A stretch of 64,000 nucleotides of DNA, from contig NW_022098000.1 in NCBI RefSeq assembly GCF_002288925.2, positions 16,686,889-16,750,888 on the forward strand, written 5' to 3'. The stretch is from Delphinapterus leucas. Lineage: Eukaryota > Chordata > Mammalia > Artiodactyla > Monodontidae. Of this stretch, positions 23,000 to 35,210 are shown in pieces. The position numbers and the translations under genes are program-made. Position 1 is the first letter of the stretch; each line of letters opens with the position of its first letter. The notes under the pieces are model-generated. The model saw nothing but the letters and a program-made list of their open reading frames with translations. It had not been told where the DNA came from and did not search any database.

Positions 23000-24824
23000 G
23001 TATCGTGTGGGTGTAAACCATCACAAAACATTTTGAAATCTTAAAACCCCACCAAAACCTGTAACCCTTCTATTTTCCTTATGCTATAAATGCATTCATG
23101 TTCTCCTTCCCAGATTAACTGATTTCTTGAGGCTCTCTCTCTCTCTCTTTCTCTGTTTTCTTCTCACAGGTGATAATTCAGTGTGTTCCATACACATGGT
23201 CCTGAGTTTGCCATTTTCCCAACCTAAAAGCGAGGGTGGTCATGCCACCCGGGGCAATGGTGAGTGGTGGGGGAGAGGCAGAGCCCCTCTCCAATAAACA
23301 ATCTGGACTGTTTATTGGGTTTTTGAGGCAACGAGGCCTCAGGGAAATTCTGGGAGCCTGAGGTTGGCAGTGGCACAGAGTGGGGTAAACCTTGTTGTCA
23401 CTGGCCAATGGCAAATGTGCCTTCATTCTGGATGCCATCAAGAACACCTCTGTAATAATTTTCCTGTCCTCATTAAGTTCAAGTTTGCAAGGAGACTCTC
23501 AAAAGCCAAGTTAAATACTCTGAGGCTTTATGTCTGTGATTCAGCCACCCAGAGAGGGGAAATGCTTGGCATTAGAGCTTCTCCCACAGAACAAGATCAG
23601 GGGGTGGATGGAGGTTTTCCTCCCAGAGAAATCCACATTACTCAGCCCATATTTTAATTAAAATTATATAGTCTTAAGAGGAAAAAAGATAAAGCAACTT
23701 GAACATTCATAAGTATAAGAATCAACAACAAAAAGTATCTGTGACAATTTAAATAAATTAAAAAATGTAGCTTCAAAACATGAAAGGAGAGTTGGGGGAG
23801 GAGGTGATGTATTTTTCCCCCCTTTATCTCTTCTCTTTCTCTTGTTACACAAATCACTTCTAATTTTTGTAGAAAGTCATTAAATATAAACCCATTTAAA
23901 ACAAAATAATATATAATAAGATAATGGTCTCATGCTCCAAAATAAAGAAAGTTTCCTTTCACAGAGTTGATAGTTATTATTTTTGTTATGGAGTCAGAGA
24001 TGCCTTCTCGAACAGAGCTAGAAGACCAAGGCCATATTAACAGCTATAAGGAGAGTGACAATCTGATTCTTGGGTGGAGGAGGGGCAGGGTGGTTAGCCC
24101 AGCCACATGTGGGTGCCTCTGCTGGCTCCAAAGATGTTGCTCTTGGAGATGGCTTTAGATGGGTGTGTGGAAAGGGCTGCAGGTACCTGAAGAAAGCCTA
24201 CATGGGAGAGGAGCTGGAAGTCCCTGAGAAGGAGGGTAGCGGGGAGTCGGTGAGCTTTGACAAGCACAGTGAGGTACCACCTACCTGGTACCCGTCAGAG
24301 ATGATGTTCAGAGCTTGTTCTCAATTCTGTCTTTGGGTATCTTCTTGACTTTTACTCTCTTACTTCTCTCTTCTGTATCCCTTCATCCACCAACCCTGGC
24401 CATATTCCATTTTTTCTGCTCTGTTTTATTATCCTGCAGCAGAGGGTACCCAACCACAAGGGAGGGAGACCACATTTCTGCCTAAATTCCTGACATAGGA
24501 TTGCCCATATAACCCTGTAGATAAGGGCTGAAATTCCGTAGAAAGTTGAGAATGACAAATGTTGTAAATGAAAGAGTCTCATTAGAAATAAAAGATGCTG
24601 CTTTGGCGCAGGTTATGTTTTAGGCTAAATTCTAAGCAGGGAACTTTCCCAAGCTTCAAAATTCTCATTGCATTGTGTGGGCAACTTGATCAGCAAGACT
24701 ATAAAGTATCTCTCAGAATAATATGAACCTTTTCCCTTTTACAGGAAAAAAGATTCCATGTTCACGTGTTAAAATTAACTACATTTTTTTTCACCGAGAT
24801 ATTGGAGCTTGTTATATTTTCATT
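23000..24824. other. No gene; small palindrome
   Basis: Unique-looking DNA with a (CT) run at 23131-23152. The inverted repeat at 23291-23318 is listed separately. Frames reach 97 codons without motifs. Confidence 0.45.
23291..23318. promoter_or_regulatory. Perfect inverted pair of forkhead-like sites
   Basis: ccaataaaca and tgtttattgg are perfect 10-bp complements separated by 8 bases. Each arm contains ataaaca, the forkhead consensus RYAAAYA. Function is inferred only. Confidence 0.3.
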
Positions 24825-24940
24825 TATGTAACAGATATTCATTAGGTGTCTCCTATCTGACAGACACTGTGAAAGACTCCAACATATAAAGGTGTACAAG
24901 ACACACTTCCTTCCCTCAGGGAGCTTGTTGACTAGTCTGT
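24825..24940 (-). mobile_element. L2 3' tail, antisense
   Basis: gtaacagatattcattaggt, ctgacagacactgtgaaaga, ttccctcagggagcttgttg is the complement of the L2 tail. Confidence 0.65.
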
Positions 24941-27900
24941 GGTTCACTACATCATAAATGTACCTGGTACACCTGTCTACCCACTCTTCCTTCTTTGGCA
25001 ATTCCTCTGGGTTGGATGAATATATATATTCGTTTGTTCAGGTCAGTCCCAATGTATGCTATTGTCCCTGGAGAATTATTGGTAACTCTACCTCTTGCTC
25101 TCTGGAATGCCTCAGTTTGGTTGATGTGATGATACCGTCATTCTAACCTAGACCCTGGTGAATGAGTGGGACTATGAAGATGTGTTTTCACGTGGGGACC
25201 TGCTCTTTTGTTCACATTAGGTTGAAACTGTAGTGAACGTCTGTTCAGGGCAGAGCCAATCAGATTCCCTCTCTTGAAAATTTGCACTGAGACCCAGAGA
25301 CTGAGGTAGTTGGAACTGAGCAATAGAGTTGAGGTCAGGTGGACTGGTGGTCAGATCTGTTAGCATAGCAACCCAAAGCCATATTTGCAAGCTATCATTG
25401 TGGAAGAAAAAGAACCAAGAGACTTGGAAAGAAGCCATGTAGTGCGGGAGTGAGATCCTGTTTTCACAACATTAAAGGATCAGACACTCCCATCGGGCTT
25501 GCCAAGAGGCATGGCTTCTGCTACTCTCCATCCCTCTTCCCAGTAGATATCAGAGGGCAATGGGGGGCGGAATGAGACTTCCTACTTGAGGGAGTGCCAT
25601 GAGCCTCTCAAACCATCCTCCCTTTCCCTTCCCAAGGAAGTTTTACTTTCTGAAGCCAAAGGATGGAGACCTCAAGAGAATCCCTCATAAGTTTTCATGT
25701 AATCCCTTGAAAGTTAAGTCCAGCAAGTAGAAGAAGTTAGACGTTTAATTCTCTGGTTGTGACATCAAGTCACCAGACTTGAGAAGCCATACCAGGGTGA
25801 CCAGAAGGGCAGAAAGAACCCTGGGGGCAGATGGTACAGTGTGCTGCTGGCAGAGACAAGGACTGCCTCTCTATAGTTCCTGAGAGTATGGGAAATAGAT
25901 CCCATATGTGTCATGGACCCCACATTTGGGGTTGGGAAGGGTAATTGGGAGTTGGGGCCATAGTCTTTCCAGAGACCAAAGTATTGATAGTTTTGGAATA
26001 TCAGAGCAAGTAGGTGAATCCATTGGCTGGAGGACAAGTGAAAGAGGTGGCTTCATCTCTCAAGAGACCACCTATGCCTAGCAGAGCATCTCTATATTGA
26101 GCCCCTATCAGCAAGGCTGTTGGAACCACCACCTGACCGTTCTGAGTTCATAGATAATGAGCCAAGTCAGCAGGTAGGACCAACCAAGATGAAGTTGGGA
26201 AAAGTCTGAAAGCTCACTGCGAGCAGTCACGTAAGAAGGTATATATACCTTCTAAACCTCTGCTCTCCACCCCAAAATGAGAGTGGAGAAGGGGAAGGAG
26301 GAGGTGTGTGAGAGCAAACCATGTCTCACTTTCCCTCCCCTGCCTAAGCCAGTTGAACTCCCAGTGTAGCCTACCCTGAGGTCCGGAAGGTGGAAAGAGA
26401 AATGTTCCCCTTGAATACGGAACTGGAGATTTTACATTGACAGCACTGACTCTCACAGAGCTGAAATGAGACTGCTTTGATAATTGAAGGTGATGGGACA
26501 CGTATACTGCCATCTCAGCTATGGTTAGCAGTACGGCGTCCAGGGGAAAGGGCAAGTCCACAGAGCCTGGTTGGTGGCAGATACTCAATAAAGCAGACTG
26601 TGTCAGGTTTATCTCCCAATGAGTTGAGACTCCTCATTAAACCCGTTTGTGGAGAGATTGTTAGAGTTGCCCTCAAACCCAGCAACTGTCTTCCCTGGCA
26701 AACCTTGGTACCCTGGTATGCTGAGCTGCCACCACACAGCTTTAGATTTCCTGCTACCTGATATCATTGTTATGGCTGCTCAAGTCCAATAGAAATGAAT
26801 GAAAGAAATCTTTAATGTGGGTGAATCAGATACCCAACTTCATTACCACATTGCAGTTACCACCCTTGATAACTATGTCATGGTTCATGTACCAAAAATC
26901 TGTTGGATTCTGAGTCCAACACATAACGCCAGGTTTTATATAATGTCATAAGTAAAGCTTGTCCACTTAAACATCTCATCTGAGTCCAGCCATCAAATAT
27001 TGCAATAAATGGTGTCATATAACTCACCCTCTATTACCCCTCATCCTTAACATAACAGTGAAGGAACGTTGGAAGTTTGTGTGGACGAAGGATTTAGGCA
27101 TTTGGCTTTTGCAGGAGACACACAGCTCTGGGCAAAAGCAGGTGGGAGCCTTCACCTAGAACTTACTAGGTTAAGGAGAAGGTAGCTGCCTGATCGTGAC
27201 TTTCCCAGTCTTTTAGGACTTTCTGAAACTGACTTCCCAAAGCTGACTTCCCTGACATTTCTTTGATTATAATAAATCTCTTTTTACTTGATTCTGGACT
27301 AAAGTATGTATACTTGAATCCAGATAAAGGAGAATAATTGTCATAGCAATTCTGAGGACAGTATATGGGAGCAACCTTAAAAGTGGTTTTAGAATATTCC
27401 TTTCTTCTGCTTTTGTGAAGAATTTAAATACTCAGTTATCTAAGATATGTATTCTTAACAAGGCAGTATTGCTCCCCAGGGGGAAAAATTGGTTGGGAGA
27501 GAAGTAGATATTACAATAACTTTGGCCCGCAAAACTCAACCTTACCCATCAAACTAAACAAATATATCCAAACTAAACAAACTAAACAAACTAAACAATA
27601 TATCCAAATTTCATGGAAGCAGGGGGACAATTAGGAAAGAAATGTCCTAAAAGATGCCTTAGAGGGAGATATAATGAAACATGTTTGAGAAATACTGACC
27701 TAAGGAAGAAAAAATAGACAAAAAATGGAACCCTTTCCATCTAAAATGCTGGACAATGTTTTCCCACTTTCACTAGGCATATATAATTCCTCTCTAGATG
27801 ACTCTTGTGAAAGAAGTAGATTTACAGATGGCCTCTACTTCTAAATGGAGATTTGACTCTATCTTCTGGCTTCCCTTGGGGTCTTAGGTGCAGAGAGAGA

Positions 27901-28605
27901 TCCTCCACACACAAAATCTTGCCTATTTTCTCCAGGCAGCTTAACTGTTATACAGACGTTGGGCTAAAAGGAAGAGTTTCTAAATTTCATCTTTCACAGA
28001 TGCATTACTGTAGCCTATGAGTCGTGTTCAAGGTCTATGGTTATTTTTATGACGGAGCACTACATTAATGTGACAAAGTCTGGGATTTGTTGAGGACAAT
28101 TTGTTCCACACAAATAAAAATGCAGAATATATTCTTAGAATGTAGCAAGGCAAAGTAAGCTGATGGGAGTGTCTCTGCCCAAGTACTGCATTCCATTGAT
28201 AGCTGGATGCATACTCCCTTCATGCTTTGCATGTTTATGGGCAAAGTTAGTCAGAATTAATCAGCCACATTGTTCTCAAGTAGGAATTGTTGGCCAACTG
28301 AAGGCTGGTATCCCATTGGGCTCTGCAGGCAGCAAACTTGTCATGGTGGGCATACCTCCTTACTCCTCCTCCCCACAGCCTGGTACATCCACAGCACTCT
28401 CTTCTTTGGCATGCTTGCTTCCCTGTGATACTTGCTGGCACCATGGCCTGGTGATCTTTGGCTGGATTGGTGTCCACTGCAGCCAGCCTTGATAACCTCT
28501 TCAGCAGGAGAGAAAGTGTGGTGGGGCTCAGAGAAAGAACACTTTAGGTGAGGCTCAAAGATACCACAACCTATTTGCATTAATAATCCTTGTCATTTGT
28601 ACCTC
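24941..28605. other. 3.7 kb without a gene; possible old LTR trace
   Basis: No recognisable gene. The interval 26580-27300 contains two aataaa-type signals in LTR-like settings (actcaataaagcagactgtg and attataataaatctcttttt), which could be eroded LTR polyadenylation sites. I could not find matching LTR ends. 27550-27598 is a small tandem of caaactaaa units. The 124-codon frame at 26214-26588 has no motif. Confidence 0.35.
27550..27598. repeat. 9-bp tandem repeat (caaactaaa)n
   Basis: Three adjoining units occur next to a duplicated atatatcc. Confidence 0.85.
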
Positions 28606-31012
28606 CCAGGGATACAAAGCTGCTTCAATACTCAGAAGGTAATCGATGTAATTCATCACATTAACAGGCTAAAGAAGAAAATCACATGATCATATCAATT
28701 GATCCTGAAAGAGCATTTGACAAAATTGAACACTCATGCATGATAAAAACTCTCAGAAAAATAGGAATAGAGGGAACTTCCTCAACTTAAGAAAGACCTC
28801 AACTACAGTTGACGTTATATTTAATGGTGAAAGACTGAACGCTTTTCCCCCAAGAGTGACAACAAGACAAGAATGTCCATTTTTACCACTCTTATTTAAC
28901 ATGGTTCTGGAAGTACTAGCCAGTAAAATAAGGCAAGAAAATGAAACTAAAGGCATGCAGATTGGAAGGGAATTAATAAAACTGTTCTTATTTGGAGATG
29001 ACATGATTGTCCATGTAGAAAGCCCTACGGAATCTACAAAAAAACCCAAATCTCCTAGAACTAATGAATGATTTCAGCAAGCCTGTGGGATACAAGATAA
29101 ACATACAAACGTCAATTGTATTCCTATACACTAACAAGGAGTACATGGACAACAAAATGAAAAATGCAATACCATTTAAATCACTCAAACTAAATGAAAC
29201 ACTTAGATGTAAACCTAACAAAACATGTTCAGAAATTGTATGCTGAAAACTACAAAATGCTAATGAAAGAAATCAAAGATTATCTAAATAAATGGAGAAA
29301 AATATCATGTTCATGTGTAAGAAGACAACATAGTAAACATGTTGATTCTTCTCAAATTGATTGAGGTACAGGTTAAATTCAATCCCTATCAAAATCCTAG
29401 GAAGGCTTTCTGTAGATATAGAGAAGATTATTCTAAAATTCATATGGAATCACTTCTTGGCCTTTTGGCTCAGATCAAGTGTAAAATTTATACAGAAAGG
29501 CAAGGGAACTAGAATAGCTAAAACAATTTTGAAAAATAAACAGGGAGGGATCAGTCTACTTGATTTAAAGGCTTATCCTATGGCTATAGTAATCCAGACT
29601 GTGTAGTACTGGTGGAGTGACAGACATGTACATCAATGAAAGCCATTAGGGAAATGGGCACAAATATGCCCAACTGATTTTTGACAAAGGTACAAAAGCA
29701 ATTCGAAGGAGGAAGGGTATCTTTTTAAAGAAATGCTGCTGGAACAATTGGCCATCCATGGCCCCTTCCAAAAAAAGAAACTTGACCTAAACCTCACATC
29801 TTACACAAAAATATCTCAAATGAATAATGGACTTAAGTATATAACATAAAATTATAAAAAAAATGTTTTTAGAAAAAAACATAGAAGCAAACCTTCAGGA
29901 TTTCGGGCTAGGAGAAGAGTCTTAGATTTGATATCAAAAGTATGATTTACAAAAGGAAAAATGATACATTGGATGTCATTAAAATTCAAAACTTTTGCTC
30001 AGCAAAAGACCATGTTAAGAGAATAAAAAGAGAAGCTACAGACAGGGAGAAAATACTTACAAAGTACATATCTGGCAAAAGCCTAGTATCTGAAATATGT
30101 AATGAACTCTCAAAATTCAACAGTTAAAAATAAAATAAAATCCAATTAAAACATGTGCAAAAGACAGAAAGAGACATTTCTCCAACGAGGATATACAAAT
30201 GACAAATAACCTGAAAAGTTGTTCAGCAATCATTAGCCATTAGGAAGATGCAAGTTACAACCACAATGTGATATTACTAAACATATATCAGTTAAATTAA
30301 AATTAAAAATACCAACACCAAATGCTGGAGAGGATGTGGAGAAACTAGATCATTCTTCCACTGCTGGTAGGAATGTAAAATGGTGCAGCCACAAATTTAG
30401 CAATTTCTTTAGACAAACTGCAACTAGTATACCACCCATCAGTTATCCTTTTGGGCGTTTAGCCCAGAGTGAAAAAAACCACTGATGTTCACACAAAAAC
30501 CTGTACATGAAAGTTTATGGCAGCTTTATTCAAAATAGCCCCAAACTGGAAGCCAACCCTATATCCTTCAATGAGTGAAAGCTGTACCATGAAACTTATT
30601 CAGCCATAAAAACAGCAAACTATTGATACATGCAGCAACCTGGATGAATCTCCAGAGAATTATGCTGGTGAAAAAAGCCAATTCGAAAAGGTTACATAAT
30701 ATATGATTCCATTTGTGTAACATTCTTGAAATGTCCACTAGTGGCTGCTAGGGGCTAAGGAGGGATTGTGGGTGAGAGGGAAGTTGATGTGGCTGTAAAG
30801 GGGCAACAAGAGGGATCCCGTGGTGATGAAAGTGTTCTGTCTTGACTGTATCACCATCGGTATCCCAGTTGTGATAATGTACTAGAGTTTTGCAAATTGT
30901 TACCACTGGGAGACTCTAGGTAAAGGATACAAGGATCCTCTGTATTATTTCTTAAAGCTGCCTGTGAACCTACAATTACCTCAAAATACAACGTTTAATT
31001 TATAAAAGGAGT
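28606..31012 (+). mobile_element. L1 LINE, 5'-truncated, with decayed ORF2
   Basis: It begins inside the reverse-transcriptase region of ORF2. The frame 28736-29071 includes the RT catalytic motif FGDDM (codons near 28994-29005), the whale equivalent of the usual FADDM, after a region reading LPLLFNMVLEVL. Later frames (29361-29606, 29942-30127) continue ORF2 (ILKFIWNH, ISLLDLKAY). Stops and frameshifts occur throughout, so it is dead. The 3' UTR ends near 31012 (attacctcaaaatacaacg). A U2 snRNA fragment interrupts it at 29449-29483. Confidence 0.93.
29449..29483 (+). pseudogene. RNU2 (fragment): U2 snRNA 5'-end retropseudogene, nested in L1
   Basis: The 35 bases start atcacttcttggcctttt and end cagatcaagtgta. 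They match the first 35 nt of U2 snRNA except at three positions (g to a, c to t, a to c). That region includes the part upstream of the branch-point pairing site but not the pairing site itself. The flanks taaaattcatatgga (29434-29448) and taaaatttatacaga (29482-29496) match at 12 of 15 positions and overlap the last two bases, so they look like a decayed target-site duplication. Without the insert, L1 ORF2 is restored in its usual text. It has no promoter and cannot be functional. Confidence 0.88.
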
Positions 31013-31017
31013 TATAT

Positions 31018-31630
31018 GGTGAAAAGTAAATGTTCCACCATCATTATCTCTTAGTCATCCACTTCCTCTTTCCAGGAACAATTTTCCTACTTATCTGTCC
31101 AGAATATTTTATGAATATACAAGCTTGAACAAGACTATATCTATATATCTGTATATCTATATCTACATGGTATTTCACCATAGTTTTAGTTTACATTAAT
31201 CTTTTTATGAGTTGAACATCTTTTCATACAAGGGTGATAATATTCTTTTGCCTGTGAACTGTTCTTATCTTTCGCCTATTTTTCTCTTTGAGTCAAGTCT
31301 TTTTTTCTGTACCAATTTGTATGGATTTCATTATATACTGAAGGCATTGTCTTTTTATAAGAGTTGCAGCTATGTTTTTTTTTTCACAGTTTGTCTTTAA
31401 TTATTTGACTTTTTATGAGGTTCTTTTTCCTGTACTGTAATTTTAAAGTTTTAATTTATCAAATATATTAATCTTTCTTTTTACAGCTTCTGCATCTTGT
31501 GTCACACTTAGAATGGTCCTTTCTCCTCCAAAATGATTTTTAAAAATTTCCCCACATTTCTTTTAATACTTTTATGGTTTTATTTTTCCTGAAGGATCTA
31601 GGCTTTTTCCACCCTTATCTATTAGCATCT
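31018..31630 (-). mobile_element. L1 3' region, antisense
   Basis: gttgaacatcttttcataca, tgtgaactgttcttatcttt, tttatcaaatatattaatct and gtcacacttagaatggtcct are the complement of L1 3' region text. It faces the previous L1 tail to tail, with only about 5 bases between them. Confidence 0.8.
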
Positions 31631-31639
31631 TTATTATGT

Positions 31640-31960
31640 AAACTGTGGTCCTTTTGGTCACAAGATGGTTGTGAACCTCCAAGCATCAAGTCCATATTCT
31701 GAGAAGCAGGCAGGGGGAAGAGCAAAGGGACAAATGGACAAAAAAAAAATCAGGCTATTGACTCTGTTCCTTTGAAGAAACTATCCAGGAAGTTCCAGTT
31801 ATCAGCTTCTGCTTACCCTCATTGGCCGGAACTGGGTCGTATGCTCGCTCTTAGCGTCACGGGAGTCTGGTGATGTGAATGATTTTAGCTGGGTACATTG
31901 ATATCCCCCTTCCTAAGAAAATGGTAAAGAAGGCAAGAAACTAGCAGTGTCAGCCCCCAG
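31640..31960. repeat. Old interspersed repeat, class unresolved
   Basis: gttgtgaacctccaagcatc, gaagttccagttatcagctt and ctcattggccggaactgggt resemble a widely dispersed mammalian repeat. I recognise the pattern but cannot name the family. Confidence 0.4.
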
Positions 31961-32097
31961 ATCACTTTATGATACACAGGTGCATTTTCTGGGTCCCTTC
32001 TTGTCTCCAAACTCTGTGTTTGCACTGCTTTATTGATTTCTAGCATCTACTGTAACCGTAGTCTGATGTCACTCTGATTTAAATTCCCTTATAAAAA

Positions 32098-32900
32098 CTG
32101 CTTTTGCTCTCAGAAGCTTTTAAGCCTTTCTCTTTATTTTTCAAAATCCTGAAATCTCTTGTACCTTTAGGTGGGATCTTTTTAGGCATTCTTCTGAGGT
32201 TTTATGGGCCCCTTCCAATCTGGAGATTCTTATCATTCCTCAGCTCAGGGAACATTTATCCTTCCCTCCTGTCTTTGATTGTTTTCTCCTCTCCCTTGTC
32301 TCTGTTCTCTCCTTCTAAAACTCTTATTGGACATAGACTGGATTTAGTAGATTTTTCTTCCACGGTCTCTTAATTTTCCTATCACATTTTCTATCTCTTT
32401 GCTGTATTGCTCTATATTATGGAATGTTTGCCCAGTTATAGATTCCAGACAACTACCTTGGTTCTGTTATTGGTGTGACTGTTATATTTTGAAAATTATT
32501 ATGTTTTAATTTCCAGGAACTCCTTCTTGTTCTTTGAATGCTTCTTTTTTGTAGCACCCTGCTCTCCATTTCTGAATGCATTATCCTCTTAAAACTCTCT
32601 GCAAATACTAATTATATATATTTTTTAATGTCACTTCTGTTCTCTCAATAACAGTTGATCTCTTTATTCACCTGATCCTTCCCTGTTATGGAATCAGCTT
32701 TCCTTCCACATTGGATGATCCTTGGTTTTAGGGTTCCCCTGCTTTTGTACAGGACTGTTTGCCTAACGGTCCCCTCCCATAAATAAGAGGACAGCTTCCC
32801 TACTCTGCTTACATGGACAGGGTACATGTTTCCATATGGGGTACCCTGCATGGGCAGGCTGGGAAAACCAAAAGGAGCAAAATAAAGAGGACTTCCATTT
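32098..32900. repeat. Old interspersed repeat, class unresolved
   Basis: ttttcctatcacattttcta, tctctttgctgtattgctct and ccaggaactccttcttgttc match a dispersed T-rich mammalian repeat that I cannot assign to a family. No protein frame. Confidence 0.45.
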
Positions 32901-33965
32901 GGGGATATTAACCTTCACTGTGTTTTACTCCTGGGTGGAACTGATTTTTTGTTTCCCTAGAATCGAATGGGAGTGATGGCTAGAGTTACCAAACGATTTA
33001 TTTTAATGCTATATCAAACTCAACCTCACCTGTATCCTTCCCAAGCAGAACACCTATTGTCTTCAGAGATCAACCCTCAGGTTTTATTCTGAAGGCAAAA
33101 TTTGCCATCAAATGCACGGCACTGAAGGACGGGGAGAGGTCTCACTGCCTCAGCTGTTCAGAATGCAGTTTAAAAATAATAAATAGCCTGAGGATTGCTA
33201 AAAAATCCTCAACAGAGTCTGAGGGCCCAGTAAAATGACTGATGTTCATAATTAGAACCATCATGACTCATTGTTTACAGTTTATACTATATTGAGAATT
33301 TTATGTTTAAGAAGTTTGAGTAGTGTGTATTTTCTTTTAGAAAGTTTTGTGATTCCAATTAAAATATATAACTTTCAGTGGGTGAGCTTTATTTATTTGG
33401 GAAATGTACTAACAATAATGTCAGATAAATGAGGCATTAATCTATCTACAGATGTGAGTGTCTCTGTGGGGTGTGTGTGTGTGTGTGTGTGTGTACATGA
33501 GAGAAATACAGATAAAGGCTTAACTTGGCTTAACTTAACTTGGTCAAGAGTCAGGCCTTTTTTCAATTACCTGTTAACGTGCTTAGCTTTGAGCTATGTG
33601 CTGTGAGCAATTAATTCCTAAGGAATAGGACAGGTGAACAGAGGCTCTGGGCCATACACTAAATTTATAATCGGATTGCACATTCATTATTCAAAGGTCT
33701 GTTTATAGTTCTATTCTGAATTTCTTGGCTTGAGTATGATTTTTTTGTCTTAATGCAATTTTAAGTGTATCTTTTGAGAAATAAATGTATTGTATAGTTT
33801 GGTTTAAACTATCCAAAATATATGATTCAAACTATCAATAGACATGAGTGCACGTCTCTAATTAATTAAATCTCCAATTACTTGTTCCTCCTTAAACACC
33901 ATTAGCCTAAGTAAAACTTGTTATATAAACAGATATATAGCATAAATCACTATATTCCTTCACTG
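32901..33965. other. No gene; GT microsatellite
   Basis: Unique-looking AT-rich DNA with a pure GT run at 33471-33494 and a small cttaacttgg tandem at 33518-33543. Confidence 0.5.
33471..33494. repeat. (GT)n microsatellite
   Basis: Twelve uninterrupted GT units. Confidence 0.98.
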
Positions 33966-33976
33966 GGGATGGGGTT

Positions 33977-34130
33977 GTGTGTGTGTGTGTGTGCATGTAT
34001 GTACGTGTTATATATGTATATATACATATATATGTATATATATACTTTTGTATATACATGTATGTATATATACATATATATGTATATATATACTTTTGTA
34101 TATACATGTATGTATATATACATATATTTT
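33977..34130. repeat. GT run plus 48-bp minisatellite
   Basis: After a GT run, a 48-bp unit beginning tatgtatatatacatatata and ending acttttgtatatacatg occurs at 34013-34060, again identically at 34061-34108, and partially from 34109. Because 48 is a multiple of three, all frames stay open, which explains several spurious overlapping frames on both strands. Confidence 0.93.
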
Positions 34131-34339
34131 TGACAGAGATTATATCAGTCACATTCCATAAAGAATTCACAAACTTATAAAAATTCATGAGTTTATGGAT
34201 AGACTTTGATTCAAGTTTTGTCCCATTTCAAGACCTGATATTTCTCCCACATTTTTGTCACTAATTTTAGCTTTGTTTAATTTGCCCCATCTATAGTTAT
34301 CGATATCAGTAAAAGACAAAAACTTTTACCTCGTATAAA

Positions 34340-34555
34340 ATATATATATGTTTATATACATACTGCTATGTATAAAATAGATAACCAGCAAGGACCTGCT
34401 GTATAGCACAGGGAACTATCCTCAAAAAAAAAATTAAAAAATATATATATATATTTATATATATATTTTTATATATAACTGAATCACTGTGCTATACACC
34501 TGAAACCAACACAACATTGTAAATCAACTCTACTGCAATAGAAGAAAATATATGT
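34340..34555 (+). mobile_element. L1 3' end
   Basis: ccagcaaggacctgctgtat, agcacagggaactatcctc, aactgaatcactgtgctata and tgtaaatcaactctactgc are in L1 3' UTR order. A TA-rich expansion sits at 34439-34479. Confidence 0.9.
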
Positions 34556-34594
34556 GTTTAAAATTTTGTAACTTCTGGCATTTATTTACTTATT

Positions 34595-35137
34595 TATTTA
34601 TCTATCTTTCAGTTTTATTGAGATATAATTAACTTATGGCACTGTATGAGTTTACAGTGTACAGCATAATGTCTTGACTTACATATATTGTAAAATGATT
34701 ACCACCATAAGTTAACATCTGTCACCTCATAAAGATACAAAAAAAAAAAAAAGAAGAAAGTTCTTTTCCTTGTGATGAGAACTTTTAGGATCTACTCTCT
34801 TAGTAACTTTCCAATATACTGTACAGCAGTGTTAATTATAGTCATCATGTTGTACATTACATCCCCAGGACTTATTTACCTTGTAACTGCTAGTTTGTAC
34901 CTTTTGACCACCTTCATCCAGTTCTCCCGCATGCTACCTCCGACCTCTGGTAACCACGTATCTGATCCCTTTTTCTGAGTTTGGTGGGGTTTGTTTTTTA
35001 GATTCCACATATAAATAAGATCGCACAGTATTTGTCTTTCTCTGTCTGATTTATTTTACTTAGCATAATGCCCTCAAGGTCCATCCATGTTGTCATAAAT
35101 CTCAGGATTTTCTTTTTTATGGTTGAGTAGTATTCCA

Positions 35138-35182
<45 letters not shown>

Positions 35183-35210
35183 ACATTTTATATACATATA
35201 TGATATCAGG
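34595..35210 (-). mobile_element. L1 3' region, antisense, with GT expansion
   Basis: The complement of L1 3' sequence runs from ttttattgagatataattaa to gagtagtattccatttgtg. The antisense frame 34998-35186 is the ORF2 C-terminus (MEYYSTIKKK, TTWMDLEG). A GT run of about 20 units occupies 35141-35180. Confidence 0.9.

Noticed and set aside
26580..27300. Intact endogenous retrovirus
   Set aside because: Two aataaa-like signals occur, but I see no paired LTR ends, no primer-binding site and no gag, pol or env frames.
28736..29071. Reverse transcriptase frame as an active element
   Set aside because: The catalytic motif is present, but the rest of ORF2 is broken by stops, frameshifts and the U2 insert, and ORF1 is missing.
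29449..29483. Functional U2 snRNA gene
   Set aside because: Only the first 35 nt are present. The branch-point pairing region, Sm site and promoter elements are missing.
33907..34188. Tyr/Ile-rich repetitive protein frames on both strands
   Set aside because: They are translations of the 48-bp AT-rich minisatellite, whose unit length is a multiple of three.
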